Of a stretch of DNA of 64,000 nucleotides, positions 1 to 8,462 are shown one piece after another. The notes beneath the pieces are model-generated. The model was not told where the DNA came from. It saw nothing but the letters and a program-made list of their open reading frames with translations, and did not search any database. Numbering within the stretch: position 1 is the stretch's first letter; every line of letters begins with the position of its first letter. Where the stretch lies: assembly GCF_024125445.1 (NCBI RefSeq), contig NZ_JAMXWM010000004.1, forward strand, positions 185,105 to 249,104, written 5' to 3'. This stretch comes from Sporolactobacillus shoreicorticis. GTDB taxonomy: Bacteria; Bacillota; Bacilli; Bacillales; Sporolactobacillaceae. The position numbers were made by a program, and so were the translations under genes.

Positions 1-15
1 TGATAATGCTTATCA
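1..15. promoter_or_regulatory. Fur-box-like inverted repeat
   Basis: The window opens with TGATAATGCTTATCA, arms TGATAA and TTATCA around a 3-base centre. It differs at one position from the 7-1-7 Fur/PerR-family core. The DNA to its left is not visible and no iron gene follows, so its target is unknown. From about 16 to 205 I see no convincing gene, only a 7-codon frame behind an AGGAG at about 30 and a roughly 45-codon open frame without a ribosome binding site. Confidence 0.3.
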
Positions 16-205
16 ATAGAATAGATTAAGGAGTGCGTAATGGATTTCTCAATCAATCATTAATTAAAACTGAAAGGCACCAACTATGTCATAAACGGCT
101 GTTCGAAACGTATATCGATCGGACACGCGGAAGCTTATTGGGAAAATGTGATGAGCATGATTCTAAATAAAGAGAACAGAAATTAAGGAAAGATGGTAAA
201 TACAG

Positions 206-1174
206 ATGAGCGAATACGAAGCAGGGATCGGAACAAGCAGCAGTAAAATTATTCTGATCGGCGAACACGCTGTTGTTTACGGTCAGCCGGCAATTGCCAT
301 GCCCGTACCGGCAGTGCATGCAGTGGCAAAAACAAGCCGATGCCTTGGTCCGCTGAGGCTGCAATGTACTTTCTATAATGGTATCTTAAGTGATGGGGAT
401 GGTAAAATTGCCGGACTCAAAACGATTATTCCGGCAGCGCTTCACGTTTTAAAGCAGCCTGAAAAAGGGCTAATGATTTCCATCGACAGTACAATCCCTG
501 CAGAGCGGGGGATGGGTTCAAGTGCTGCGATCGCCATCTCGGTGGTTCGCAGTTTATTTAACTATTTTGAAACACCGCTTGAACGAAAAATGCTGCTCAC
601 GCTCGTTGGCCTTTCCGAGGAATGCTGCCATGGTAATCCGAGCGGCCTCGATGCGGCTGCGGCCAGCAGTACACACCCGATTTTCTTTATGAAAGAAAAA
701 AGAACGGAATGGATTCATCATACGCTGCCTTCCTGCCTGGTGATCGCTGATACCGGTTTAAAAGGGCAGACGAAACGAGCAGTCACTGCTTTGAAACAGC
801 ATCTGGTGCAAAGTGTACACGCTCGGCAAAAAGTAAATCAATTAGGGGCGCTTGCTTCGCATGCGAAAAAGGCACTGGAGGCGACTAAGGAAGAAATCTT
901 GGGGCGTATTTTGCTGGAGGCACATCTTCTTCTCCAAGAGCTTGGCGTCAGCCATCCCGCTTTGGATCATTTGGTTGATACGGCGATGAAGGATGGGGCA
1001 TTGGGAGCAAAGATGACCGGAGGCGGCTGCGGCGGCTGTATGATTGCTTTGGTTAAAGATGCGCGAAAGGCGCAGAGATTGGCAAAGAAATTAATCGATG
1101 CGGGGGCGCGCCGGACGTGGATTCAGCCGCTTCAAGACAGAGAACTGCCATCCGCGCCAAGTCTGCTGCATTGA
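206..1174 (+). CDS. mvaK1: mevalonate kinase
   Basis: GHMP-family kinase of 322 residues that phosphorylates mevalonate with ATP in the cytoplasm, first step of the lower mevalonate pathway. Visible motifs are the N-terminal KIILIGEHAVVYG (residues 14-26), the ATP-binding loop ERGMGSSAA (about 99-108) and the C-terminal glycine-rich KMTGGGCGGC (about 269-278). The length fits bacterial mevalonate kinases. A TAAGGAAAG lies about 10 bases before the ATG. It is the first of four pathway genes in one direction with gaps of about 20 bases or small overlaps. mvaS and mvaA (HMG-CoA synthase and reductase) are not in the window. Confidence 0.95.
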   Translation: MSEYEAGIGTSSSKIILIGEHAVVYGQPAIAMPVPAVHAVAKTSRCLGPLRLQCTFYNGILSDGDGKIAGLKTIIPAALHVLKQPEKGLMISIDSTIPAERGMGSSAAIAISVVRSLFNYFETPLERKMLLTLVGLSEECCHGNPSGLDAAAASSTHPIFFMKEKRTEWIHHTLPSCLVIADTGLKGQTKRAVTALKQHLVQSVHARQKVNQLGALASHAKKALEATKEEILGRILLEAHLLLQELGVSHPALDHLVDTAMKDGALGAKMTGGGCGGCMIALVKDARKAQRLAKKLIDAGARRTWIQPLQDRELPSAPSLLH

Positions 1175-1196
1175 GGTGCATCAATAGAAAAGGAGA

Positions 1197-2186
1197 GTGA
1201 GCGCTTTGCACGCTGCGGCACGCGCGTATACGAATATTGCTTTAATCAAGTATTGGGGGAAGAAGGACGAACAGTTAATTTTACCGATGAACAGCAGTTT
1301 ATCCTTGACGATCGATGCCTTTTACACAGAAACCAGCGTCGAACCGCAAAAAGAACTGCATGAGGACGAGGTGATTATGGACGGCACGAATCTGAGCGAC
1401 GCCTCTGCCGCGAAAATCAGTCGATTCATGGATCTCGTTCGCGAAAAGTCGGCAAGTCGCCTGTTCGCCCGGATTGTAACTAGGAATCATGTTCCGGTTG
1501 CTTCCGGCTTTGCTTCGTCCGCTTCCGGCTTTGCGGCGCTTTCAGCCGCAGCATCACGTGCGTACGGCATTGACTGTGCTAAAACCGCCCTTTCACGACT
1601 GGCACGCCGCGGCTCGGGCTCGGCTTCGCGTTCGATATACGGTGGTTTTGTAAAATGGATGAAAGGAAGCGATGATGCAAGTTCTTATGCCGTCCCAGTC
1701 GATTCGGCAGAGTGGCCGATTCGCCTTATATCCATTGCGGTGAACAGGCAGATCAAAAAGCTGTCCAGCCGCGAAGGCATGAAGCGTACGGTAGAGACGT
1801 CACCTTTTTATCCGGTATGGGTTGAGGCTGGGGAAAAAGATCTTGACAGAATAGAACCCGCCATTCGAAGACAATATTTGGAGGAAATTGGAAAAATAGC
1901 CGAGGCTAATGCCTTGAGAATGCATGCTGCGATGCTCACCGCTGATCCCCCCTTTATGTATTGGGAAGAAGGAACAATCACCGCAATGAAACGGGCGATT
2001 CATCTGCGTGAACAGGGAATTGCGTGCTATTTTACGATTGATGCCGGTCCGAATGTCAAGCTCCTTTGTTCAGAAAAGGATGTTGGTCACATTCTCGAAG
2101 ATCTAGCCAAATTTTTCCCGACGGATGCATTGATTGTTGCCCGTCCGGGGCCGGGGGTTGAGTATATCGACCGTCCCGTTCAGTGA
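1197..2186 (+). CDS. mvaD: diphosphomevalonate decarboxylase
   Basis: GHMP-superfamily enzyme of 329 residues that converts mevalonate diphosphate to isopentenyl diphosphate with ATP use and loss of CO2. The N-terminus has the family signature ALIKYWGKKD (residues 15-24) and the SSLSLT element. The phosphate loop SGFASSASGFAAL is at about 103-115, and a C-terminal FTIDAGPNVKLL at about 279-290 carries the conserved acidic/glycine segment. The start is a GTG just after AAAAGGAGA, 22 bases behind mvaK1. It is followed by mvaK2 after 15 bases, so the genes are almost certainly cotranscribed. The mvaD-before-mvaK2 order matches other Gram-positive mevalonate operons. Confidence 0.95.
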   Translation: MSALHAAARAYTNIALIKYWGKKDEQLILPMNSSLSLTIDAFYTETSVEPQKELHEDEVIMDGTNLSDASAAKISRFMDLVREKSASRLFARIVTRNHVPVASGFASSASGFAALSAAASRAYGIDCAKTALSRLARRGSGSASRSIYGGFVKWMKGSDDASSYAVPVDSAEWPIRLISIAVNRQIKKLSSREGMKRTVETSPFYPVWVEAGEKDLDRIEPAIRRQYLEEIGKIAEANALRMHAAMLTADPPFMYWEEGTITAMKRAIHLREQGIACYFTIDAGPNVKLLCSEKDVGHILEDLAKFFPTDALIVARPGPGVEYIDRPVQ

Positions 2187-2201
2187 AGGAGGTCTGCATC
2201 A

Positions 2202-3293
2202 ATGCAACGCGTTGTCCGGCATGCACCGGGAAAACTTTATATAGCAGGCGAATATGCGGTTGTTGAACCGGGCTATCCGGCCATCATCGCCGCTGTCGAT
2301 CAATTCGTCACGGTACAGATTGAGCAAAAAAAAGTGAGCGGACGCATTCAATCGGTAAGTGCATCGCTGAATTGGAGTCGCGAGGCGGCAAACAAATGGA
2401 AGACTTATGGCGATGTTTCTCCGTTTCGATTTGTTTTATCAGCAATAAAATGGACCGAACGATACATACTGGCAATGGAAAAACAGCTTGATCTCTACCA
2501 GCTGACAATAAACAGTGATCTGGACAGTAAAGATGGACGAAAATACGGTTTAGGCTCCAGTGCCGCCGTGACTGTTGCCTGCGTGCGGGCATTGCTGGCA
2601 TTCTATGATGTGAAAGCCGATCAGCAAATTATTTTTAAGCTGGCCGCTCTTGCTCATCTCAATGTTCAGGGAAACGGATCATGCGGGGATATTGCCGCCA
2701 GTGTCTACGGTGGCTGGATCGAATATACATCATTTGACCGTGACTGGCTGGCGCGCTCAATCCAATCAGGAAGAAACTGGATCGAGTTGCTTCATTTGAA
2801 CTGGCCGAAGTTGTCCGTACAGCGGCTTGTACTTCCGCAGGATCTGCACCTGATTGTCGGATGGACAGGAACACCTGCCTCGACATTCAGACTTGTTCGT
2901 CAGGTAGAAAAAGTTAAGCGGGTTAAAGAGCAAGACTATCAGCATTTTTTGAATCAAAGTAAGCGGTGTGTCGAGAAAATAATTGACGGTTTTCGGAAAC
3001 AACGGTCGGCGATGATTTTAGACGGAATTCGCGAAAACCGCAAAATTCTTGCTCAATTATCGGAGCTGTGCGGTGTAGCCATTGAAACGGAAAAATTGAA
3101 TCAGCTCTGCATGATCGCCGAAAGCTATCGAGGCGCAGCGAAAACGTCCGGCGCCGGCGGAGGCGATTGCGGCATCGCTCTTGCTTACCGCGAAACGAAT
3201 CGAAACGGACTGACGGCGGAATGGCAAAAACATGGGATTATCCCGCTCGCTCTGCATGTATCGGATATTCATCTTGAACAGGAAGAGGGCTAA
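2202..3293 (+). CDS. mvaK2: phosphomevalonate kinase
   Basis: GHMP kinase of 363 residues that phosphorylates phosphomevalonate to the diphosphate used by MvaD. It shows APGKLYIAGEYAVVEPGYPA near the N-terminus (about residues 8-27), the ATP loop KYGLGSSAAVTVA at about 114-126 and the C-terminal TSGAGGGDCG at about 315-325. A GGAGG lies 10 bases before the ATG. The gene sits between mvaD and fni. Its stop codon is within 5 bases of the isomerase start, which suggests translational coupling. Confidence 0.94.
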   Translation: MQRVVRHAPGKLYIAGEYAVVEPGYPAIIAAVDQFVTVQIEQKKVSGRIQSVSASLNWSREAANKWKTYGDVSPFRFVLSAIKWTERYILAMEKQLDLYQLTINSDLDSKDGRKYGLGSSAAVTVACVRALLAFYDVKADQQIIFKLAALAHLNVQGNGSCGDIAASVYGGWIEYTSFDRDWLARSIQSGRNWIELLHLNWPKLSVQRLVLPQDLHLIVGWTGTPASTFRLVRQVEKVKRVKEQDYQHFLNQSKRCVEKIIDGFRKQRSAMILDGIRENRKILAQLSELCGVAIETEKLNQLCMIAESYRGAAKTSGAGGGDCGIALAYRETNRNGLTAEWQKHGIIPLALHVSDIHLEQEEG

Positions 3294-3297
3294 TGTG

Positions 3298-4359
3298 ATG
3301 GAATCACGCAAAGATCAGCATGTCCGGCTTTTTCAGGAAACTTATCAGCAGCATACAAACGATTTTGATTCGGTAAAATTTATTCATGATTCGCTTCCGG
3401 AAATGAGTCTTAAACAGGTTGATCATACGACAGAACTTCCGATCGGTTCTTGGCCGGTTCCTTTCTTTATAAATGGGATGACCGGAGGAAGTGAAAAAAC
3501 AAAGAGGATTAATGAATGCCTGTCTCAGGCCGCCGCCGCGACAGGCATTGCGGTTGCATCCGGTTCACAAAAGGCGGCTTTACGGGATTCGGAACTGCTC
3601 GATACCTTTCAGGTGCTGCGCCGAGTAAACGCGAATGGATTTATTTTTGCTAATGTTGGTGCTGAACTCGCCGTAGAACAGGCGAAAAGGGCAATCGATA
3701 TGCTTGAAGCAAACGCACTTCAAGTGCATTTGAATGCACCTCAGGAAATCGTGATGCCTGAAGGAGATCGCGATTTTTCTTCATGGCTTAAAAATCTGGA
3801 ACGGATTGTCCGATCTGTTGACGTTCCTGTTGTTGTAAAAGAGGTGGGGTTCGGAATGAGCCGCGCAACTTTTCAGAAACTGATCGCCGCAGGTGTGGCG
3901 GCTATTGATGTCGCCGGTAATGGAGGGGTTAATTTTATTACGATTGAGAATCGTCGCCGAGAACGTGCGCGATTCGATTACTTGCAGGACTGGGGGCAGT
4001 CGACGGTGATTTCTCTGCTCGAAGCGCAGCCCTACATAGGCCAGGGCACCTTTTTTGCGTCCGGAGGCGTGCGTCACCCGCTTGACGTACTTAAAGCGCT
4101 TGCGCTTGGCGCGCGCGCAGTCGGCATTTCAGGAACCTTTCTCCATACAGCACTTGAAGAAGGCACGGACGGTCTGATTGCGCAGATCGAAGAATGGAAA
4201 GAGCAACTGAGTCAAATTATGCTGCTTCTAGGCTGTCCGAATTTGCAGGCACTGCGTGGCAAGGATCTGATCCTGAACGGTGCACCTTTGGAGTGGGCGC
4301 GGCTCAGAGGGCTAAGACCGGAAGAATTAGCCGTCCGTTCGTCGAAATTAGGGCGATAA
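3298..4359 (+). CDS. fni: type 2 isopentenyl-diphosphate delta-isomerase
   Basis: FMN- and NAD(P)H-dependent isomerase (type 2 IDI) that interconverts IPP and DMAPP; 353 residues from the ATG at 3298. That ATG has an AGAGGG about 8 bases upstream, immediately after the mvaK2 stop; an adjacent GTG at 3295 is also possible. A longer frame from 3232 would lie inside mvaK2 and is not likely. TIM-barrel/FMN features are MTGGSEKT (about 60-67), VVKEVGFGMS, the GNGGVNFITIENRR segment (about 208-221) and the phosphate-binding FASGGVRHPLDVLKALALGA (about 253-272). It completes the lower mevalonate pathway. The type 2 enzyme is the one usually paired with mevalonate genes in Firmicutes. Confidence 0.95.
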   Translation: MESRKDQHVRLFQETYQQHTNDFDSVKFIHDSLPEMSLKQVDHTTELPIGSWPVPFFINGMTGGSEKTKRINECLSQAAAATGIAVASGSQKAALRDSELLDTFQVLRRVNANGFIFANVGAELAVEQAKRAIDMLEANALQVHLNAPQEIVMPEGDRDFSSWLKNLERIVRSVDVPVVVKEVGFGMSRATFQKLIAAGVAAIDVAGNGGVNFITIENRRRERARFDYLQDWGQSTVISLLEAQPYIGQGTFFASGGVRHPLDVLKALALGARAVGISGTFLHTALEEGTDGLIAQIEEWKEQLSQIMLLLGCPNLQALRGKDLILNGAPLEWARLRGLRPEELAVRSSKLGR

Positions 4360-4440
4360 CTGAACAAAAGCAGGATTCGCAAAGGCATTCTTTCTGTTTG
4401 TGTTCATTCTGGTGCATTGAAGAGAGGAGAATCAATCACG

Positions 4441-4686
4441 ATGGCTGCTGATAAAAAGAAGAAACCTGATACCATTGAAATTTGGGACGACATTGTCCGG
4501 ATTAAAGATCTTGTTCTTGCGATTGGTGTTAACAGTTTTACGACATTGGGCGGCTATTTTATTGCACCGAATCACGCGCCGATGCCGCTTTTGTTCGGCT
4601 TAATCGGAGCAGTTGTCGGATTTATTATTTGTTCGCTTTTCATTAAACCAAAACGTATTTTCGAAGAGACAGAAAGTGGGAACTGA
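4441..4686 (+). CDS. small two-helix membrane protein, partner of the downstream permease
   Basis: An 81-residue protein I cannot assign to a named family. It has a charged N-terminus (MAADKKKKPD), a hydrophobic segment at about residues 27-46, a second at about 51-70, and a charged tail. GAGAGGAG lies 11 bases before the chosen ATG; a TTG at 4417 is in frame but contains that ribosome binding site. It ends 3 bases before the TctA-like permease, so the two are coupled. Inference: it may act as the small membrane subunit, as TctB does for TctA, but it is shorter than TctB and no sequence similarity is apparent. Confidence 0.6.
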   Translation: MAADKKKKPDTIEIWDDIVRIKDLVLAIGVNSFTTLGGYFIAPNHAPMPLLFGLIGAVVGFIICSLFIKPKRIFEETESGN

Positions 4687-4689
4687 TCG

Positions 4690-6051
4690 ATGGATCTTAT
4701 TCTTCTATTGGAAATGATTGTTGCGGCTGTTGCCGCCGCACTTATCTATACAATTATTGGTATCATTCCTGGAACGGACGAAACGGCTGTTCTGGTTCCC
4801 GTCACATTGATTCTCGTGCTTGCCGGTATTCAGCCGGTTGTTGTTTTATGCTTTTTTATTTCGGCGGTGATTGCCAATAATTTAATGGATGCGGTTCCTG
4901 CGGCCATCGCCGGTATCCCCGGAGGTGTCATGGCCAGTCCGCTCATTGAGCATGCACAGCTGCTTAAAAGAAAGGGAATGGCGGACCAATCGCTGCGTAA
5001 AATGGCGGCTGGCTCATTGATTGGCGTACTGGTCAGTGTTCCGGTCAGCCTGCTTCTGAGTTTGCTGCTGGCAAAAAACTTTATTTCACTTGCCGAAATG
5101 ATTAAAGATTACGCGAATCCGATCTTCTTTGCCGGTGCGGTTTTGCTTGCATTGCTCAGTAAGAATAAGTTACTGGCGCTCGTTTCAATTCTTCCTTTTA
5201 CACTTCTGATTGAAGGACTGCGTTATCTTTATTGGGGGATCGGCGTTGTGCCAAAAGGAACAACGGTCTTTATTTCATTCTTTCTTGGCATTACGATTGG
5301 ACCGGTCATTCTGACTCTGTTTGAACTGATGGATAAAGAAAAAAGAGAACATCTGAGGTCTGATCAGCTGCGAACGATTGCGCTTCAGAAAATGCATTTC
5401 GAGTGGAAATGGTTCAATCCGTTTAGCGCGCTGAAAAGACGGGAATGGTTGATCAGTGCCGGGGCGTCATTGATCAGCTGCTTCACCTTTATCCTTAGTC
5501 CGGTAGGAATGACGACACTTCTTGGCGAACTTTTTTCAAAACGGACAAAGGATCCGGTTGATCGGGCGTCCATTGCCGTTTCAAGTATGAACGCGCTCGC
5601 CAACGCGACCTATCTTTCCGGGACGCTGATTCCGCTGATCGCATTGGGGATTCCACTTTCTCCGGTTGCCATAGGTCCCGCCCATGCACTGTTTGACGCC
5701 CCGCCGGTCTTTACCGCGACGCATAATATGTACCATGTCCTGTCACACACTGATTTCATTTTGGCGACCGTGATTGGCGCCGGGGTGGCCATACTGGTCG
5801 CTTATTCGCTGGCGATTAAATACGCACAATCCATTTGCAGCTTTGTGTTTAAACGAATTCCGCACGAAGCCATACTCGGCTTGTTTTGCGCTTTTGTTTT
5901 CCTGCTTGCGTATATGGACGCCGGCTGGATTAATATCGGCGGTGTCCTGCTGATCGGACTTATCTCCGGAATGCTCCACCGCTTAGGTGTCGGCTACGGC
6001 ATCTTATTTATGGTTTTATATGCGGCACCGTGGCTTGTCTCAGTATTTTAA
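4690..6051 (+). CDS. TctA-like multi-spanning permease
   Basis: Very hydrophobic 453-residue protein with about ten to twelve predicted membrane segments. Two internal motifs resemble the tripartite tricarboxylate transporter permease TctA: IIGIIPGTDETAVLVPVTLI near residues 22-41 and the segment ANATYLSGTLIPLIALGIP around 303-321, where TctA has a similar LIPLLTLGIPGS. Similarity is distant and the substrate cannot be read from sequence. No periplasmic TctC-type binding protein is nearby. It follows the 81-residue membrane protein and lies behind the mevalonate operon with about 330 bases between fni and this gene. A carboxylate or anionic isoprenoid intermediate as cargo would be speculation. 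Confidence 0.6.
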   Translation: MDLILLLEMIVAAVAAALIYTIIGIIPGTDETAVLVPVTLILVLAGIQPVVVLCFFISAVIANNLMDAVPAAIAGIPGGVMASPLIEHAQLLKRKGMADQSLRKMAAGSLIGVLVSVPVSLLLSLLLAKNFISLAEMIKDYANPIFFAGAVLLALLSKNKLLALVSILPFTLLIEGLRYLYWGIGVVPKGTTVFISFFLGITIGPVILTLFELMDKEKREHLRSDQLRTIALQKMHFEWKWFNPFSALKRREWLISAGASLISCFTFILSPVGMTTLLGELFSKRTKDPVDRASIAVSSMNALANATYLSGTLIPLIALGIPLSPVAIGPAHALFDAPPVFTATHNMYHVLSHTDFILATVIGAGVAILVAYSLAIKYAQSICSFVFKRIPHEAILGLFCAFVFLLAYMDAGWINIGGVLLIGLISGMLHRLGVGYGILFMVLYAAPWLVSVF

Positions 6052-6121
6052 ACAATTGAAGAATTGTAACTGGAATCCGAATCGGTTACCGGTTCCCGCA
6101 CTAATTTGGAGGTGAGCACAG

Positions 6122-6700
6122 GTGAGCGTGTTAAAAGATGTTTTTAATCAGATAAAACAAGATCCGGAAAATAGTGATTACACAAACAGAGGGATCGAAC
6201 CACTTTACTCTGCTGCTCCGACGGCCAAGCTATTAATTATAGGTCAGGCTCCTGGTCAGAAAGCGCAGGATTCGAGAATCGTCTGGAATGATCGAAGCGG
6301 CATTCGTCTGAGAGAATGGATGGGTGTATCCAAGGAGACTTTTTATCACTCGGGGAAAATAGCAGTTCTTCCCATGGATTTTTATTTCCCGGGGAAAGGG
6401 AAAAATGGCGATCTTCCACCAAGGAAGGGATTCGCATCAAAGTGGCATCATCAATTAATTCAGGCTATGCCGGATATCGAGTTAACTTTATTAGTTGGTT
6501 TATATGCACAAAAGTACTATCTGAAAATTAGTTCGGGAATGACGTTAACTCAGATTGTTAAAAATTACCGCAGTTACTTACCTGAATATTTCCCGTTAGC
6601 TCATCCTTCACCGCGTAACGATATTTGGATTAAACGAAATCCTTGGTTTGAGGAGAAGGTATTACCTGATCTCAAGAAACAAATTCAGCGGATTTTATAG
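6122..6700 (+). CDS. uracil-DNA glycosylase family protein
   Basis: A 192-residue protein of the UDG superfamily (cytoplasmic base-excision repair). It carries the active-site loop IIGQAPGQKAQDS (about residues 39-51), the following IRLREWMGV, and the C-terminal leucine/histidine-loop equivalent LAHPSPRND (about 159-167). The HPSPRN form is seen in family-4/5-like and YcdM-type proteins rather than classical Ung. The start is GTG 6122 with GGAGG about 7 bases upstream. It stands alone. Substrate and catalytic activity are inferred from family only. Confidence 0.8.
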   Translation: MSVLKDVFNQIKQDPENSDYTNRGIEPLYSAAPTAKLLIIGQAPGQKAQDSRIVWNDRSGIRLREWMGVSKETFYHSGKIAVLPMDFYFPGKGKNGDLPPRKGFASKWHHQLIQAMPDIELTLLVGLYAQKYYLKISSGMTLTQIVKNYRSYLPEYFPLAHPSPRNDIWIKRNPWFEEKVLPDLKKQIQRIL

Positions 6701-6809
6701 CTTGGAGAAAGCGTTGATGATAAGCGCTATTCTTTGCCATATAAAAAGTTTCTTTTAAAGGCGATGCCACCTACGGTCAAATAGCCTGCTGTCAGCTTAG
6801 TGTTCATGT

Positions 6810-6992
6810 CTAGATGGTTGCATGCAGTTCGTCACGTAAAAAGGCGCGGCCCTTGGCGGTCAATTGAAGCGCCCGTTTCTCGTTAATGCCGCGTACAACC
6901 AGAGAAATTAAATCACCGACTTCGCAAATGTTTAGGATGGAGGACTCCTTTTGAGGCCTTTTATAATCAGGTATTGCACTTAGTTTGACAAT
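6810..6992 (-). pseudogene. remnant of a winged-helix-like regulator C-terminus
   Basis: On the minus strand an open frame of 61 codons, ending with TAG at 6810, encodes a peptide including DLISLVVRGINEKRALQLTA and KGRAFLRDEL. This resembles the recognition wing and closing helix of MarR-like helix-turn-helix proteins (LTxKG pattern). There is no start codon or N-terminal DNA-binding part; an in-frame stop lies directly upstream at 6993-6995. It is best read as a decayed gene tail. The family call is tentative. Confidence 0.35.
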
Positions 6993-7050
6993 TCAAGCCT
7001 GTAAGAAAACCCTGAAGGGCCTTAGCCAGTCGAGGTTAACATACAGAAAA

Positions 7051-7625
7051 TCACAATATAGATTTTCGTTCCAAATCAAATATATCTATCTCTTTCTCTT
7101 CAAATAATTCCTCTAATGAATCTGTTCCTTTTTCTTGGGCAAATATATACTCATTCTCAGAAATTGGAACAGCGAGTAACCAGGCCACCTTCTTGTTTGA
7201 AAAATCAAGTGTCTTTAAATCTTCCCACAAAAATGGTGATACAAATAGAACATGTTTCATTTCGTTATTAGGATAATACATCCTTATCATATCTCGAAAA
7301 ATTTTACCATGAGATACTAAAAAGTTTGAATTTATAATACAAAAAGCACAGGTTGCCAACACATTAGGAAAATGTTTATACTCTGATGCACTAGCTCCAA
7401 CAATCTCTATTCGTAAAGGGGGTCCATCGACAGTACATTCAATAGAATAGTCGGAGAGTCCAACTGTTGCGTATGATGTAATACCTTTATAAGGTCTATC
7501 AGCGGTTGAAAGTATACCTATATTACTTACATTTTTTTCATCCCAGTATTTTGAAACTTGTGGTTTACCCCCAAAAGCTTGTAAAGCTGACTTTGAATTA
7601 TTTTATTTTCACTTGAAATACTCAT
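7051..7625 (-). pseudogene. SUFU (suppressor of fused) domain protein, frameshifted
   Basis: The minus strand carries a start (ATG at 7625 with AGGAGGG 4-5 bases before it) followed after about 12 codons by a one-base loss near 7588-7592. The reading frame then continues unbroken to 7051. With the frame restored the product would be about 191 residues. Seen segments include AFGGKPQVSKYWDEKNVSN, TSYATVGLSDYSIE, KHVLFVSPFLWEDL, KKVAWLLAVPISENEY and LEELFEEKEIDIFDL. These are typical of bacterial SUFU-domain proteins, many of which are immunity proteins for polymorphic toxins. Without repair only an internal GTG at 7362 would start a 103-residue C-terminal part. It may be a real pseudogene or a sequencing error. 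Confidence 0.7.
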
Positions 7626-7654
7626 AATAGCCCTCCTCACACTCCACTACAATC

Positions 7655-7801
7655 TTAATCTCCAAAATAATTGTCAGTCAAATCTTCACCCTTATGACTT
7701 CTATTAGTAGATGGTAACTCAGGTCGATAGTGGTCTGGATTATTGTGTTCATCGGTCAATGGTTTGCCAAACATGTTCCTGCCGGTAGAGAAAAAACTGA
7801 T
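7655..7801 (-). pseudogene. orphan C-terminus of a polymorphic toxin
   Basis: A 48-codon minus-strand frame ends at TAA 7655-7657, about 30 bases before the SUFU start. Its product contains GRNMFGKPLTDEHNNPDHYR and a polar end KGEDLTDNYFGD. There is no start with a ribosome binding site, and an in-frame TAG lies immediately upstream at 7802-7804. The composition and the position just before a SUFU-domain gene match the extreme C-terminus of LXG/RHS-type secreted toxins that are followed by their immunity gene. The rest of the toxin is absent. Function is inferred from context. Confidence 0.45.
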
Positions 7802-7808
7802 CTATTGA

Positions 7809-7949
7809 GCATTGCAAAAATTATCCGATTGCCTTAACTACCTGCCCAAATTTTTGATCTGGTCATCGATTCTGTTCAATGTCGGAATGACCTCATTTGT
7901 TTTACTGGCTGTTTTTCTTAAAACGACGACCGCATACAAAGTGCCCTGA
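7809..7949 (+). pseudogene. short hydrophobic open frame, possible membrane-protein tail
   Basis: A 46-codon plus-strand frame without a start codon encodes a basic then hydrophobic stretch (LPKFLIWSSILFNVGMTS, then FVLLAVFLKTTT) and ends at TGA 7947-7949 inside the left arm of a hairpin. It looks like the last transmembrane helix of a lost membrane protein whose terminator is still present. No family can be named. From here to about 8034 I see no other gene. Confidence 0.25.
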
Positions 7950-7976
7950 AAGCAACCGGTTTGCTGTCAGGGCACT
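7940..7976 (+). terminator. hairpin terminator
   Basis: Perfect 10-bp arms AGTGCCCTGA (7940-7949) and TCAGGGCACT (7967-7976) with a partly self-complementary loop, followed by CCTTCTTATTTG. The T-tract is weak. It probably ended the lost plus-strand gene and may also insulate the minus-strand genes. Confidence 0.55.
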
Positions 7977-8034
7977 CCTTCTTATTTGTAAAAATTAAGC
8001 GGATTTCTTTACGGTTAATCAAGGGTGGGCCAAT

Positions 8035-8403
8035 TCAAAGAATACCCCATTTTCGCTCATATTCTACGTAAAGCTGATAATCTTTTGCATGGAAGCCTTC
8101 ATCAGCCAACGCATTGACAGCGAGATGAAAATCCAGACGACTCGTTTCCAAAATAATTTTATCCTTTTTTTCGGTCACTACCCAATCATCGTTTACAGAA
8201 TAAAGAATTTCAATCATCCGAGCAACTTGTTCAAAACGCTCAGATATAAAACGGCCGAATTCCTTGATTGCTTTGGTGTCGGGAATCGAGATTTTGTTTT
8301 TCTTCTTGTTAAGGCTATTTATTGAACTTGGTTGAGCTGATCGCGGATAGAAGGTTAAAATAATGATGACCCTTTGGTCGCATGTCAATCGATCTTTTTT
8401 CAT
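8035..8403 (-). CDS. hypothetical protein
   Basis: A 122-residue cytoplasmic, highly charged protein of no family I recognise. The C-terminal two thirds (from about IPDTKAIKEFGRFISERFEQ to the end, including LDFHLAVNALADEGF and a final YERKWGIL) look like an ordered alpha/beta domain. The first 35 residues look unstructured. The start is ATG 8403 because AAAGGTG lies 9 bases upstream; an ATG at 8433 is in frame but has a poorly placed site. It lies 59 bases downstream of the YeiH-family transporter on the same strand, so it may be cotranscribed with it. Confidence 0.5.
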   Translation of the reverse strand: MKKDRLTCDQRVIIILTFYPRSAQPSSINSLNKKKNKISIPDTKAIKEFGRFISERFEQVARMIEILYSVNDDWVVTEKKDKIILETSRLDFHLAVNALADEGFHAKDYQLYVEYERKWGIL

Positions 8404-8462
8404 CAACGTCAACACCTTTCTTCTTTTGAACATACCTTGCGCCGTAAAGTGAATTTATGTTC

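Noticed and set aside
16..205. A 45-codon open frame before mvaK1
   Set aside because: Its only GTG start overlaps the putative ribosome binding site and the product resembles nothing known.
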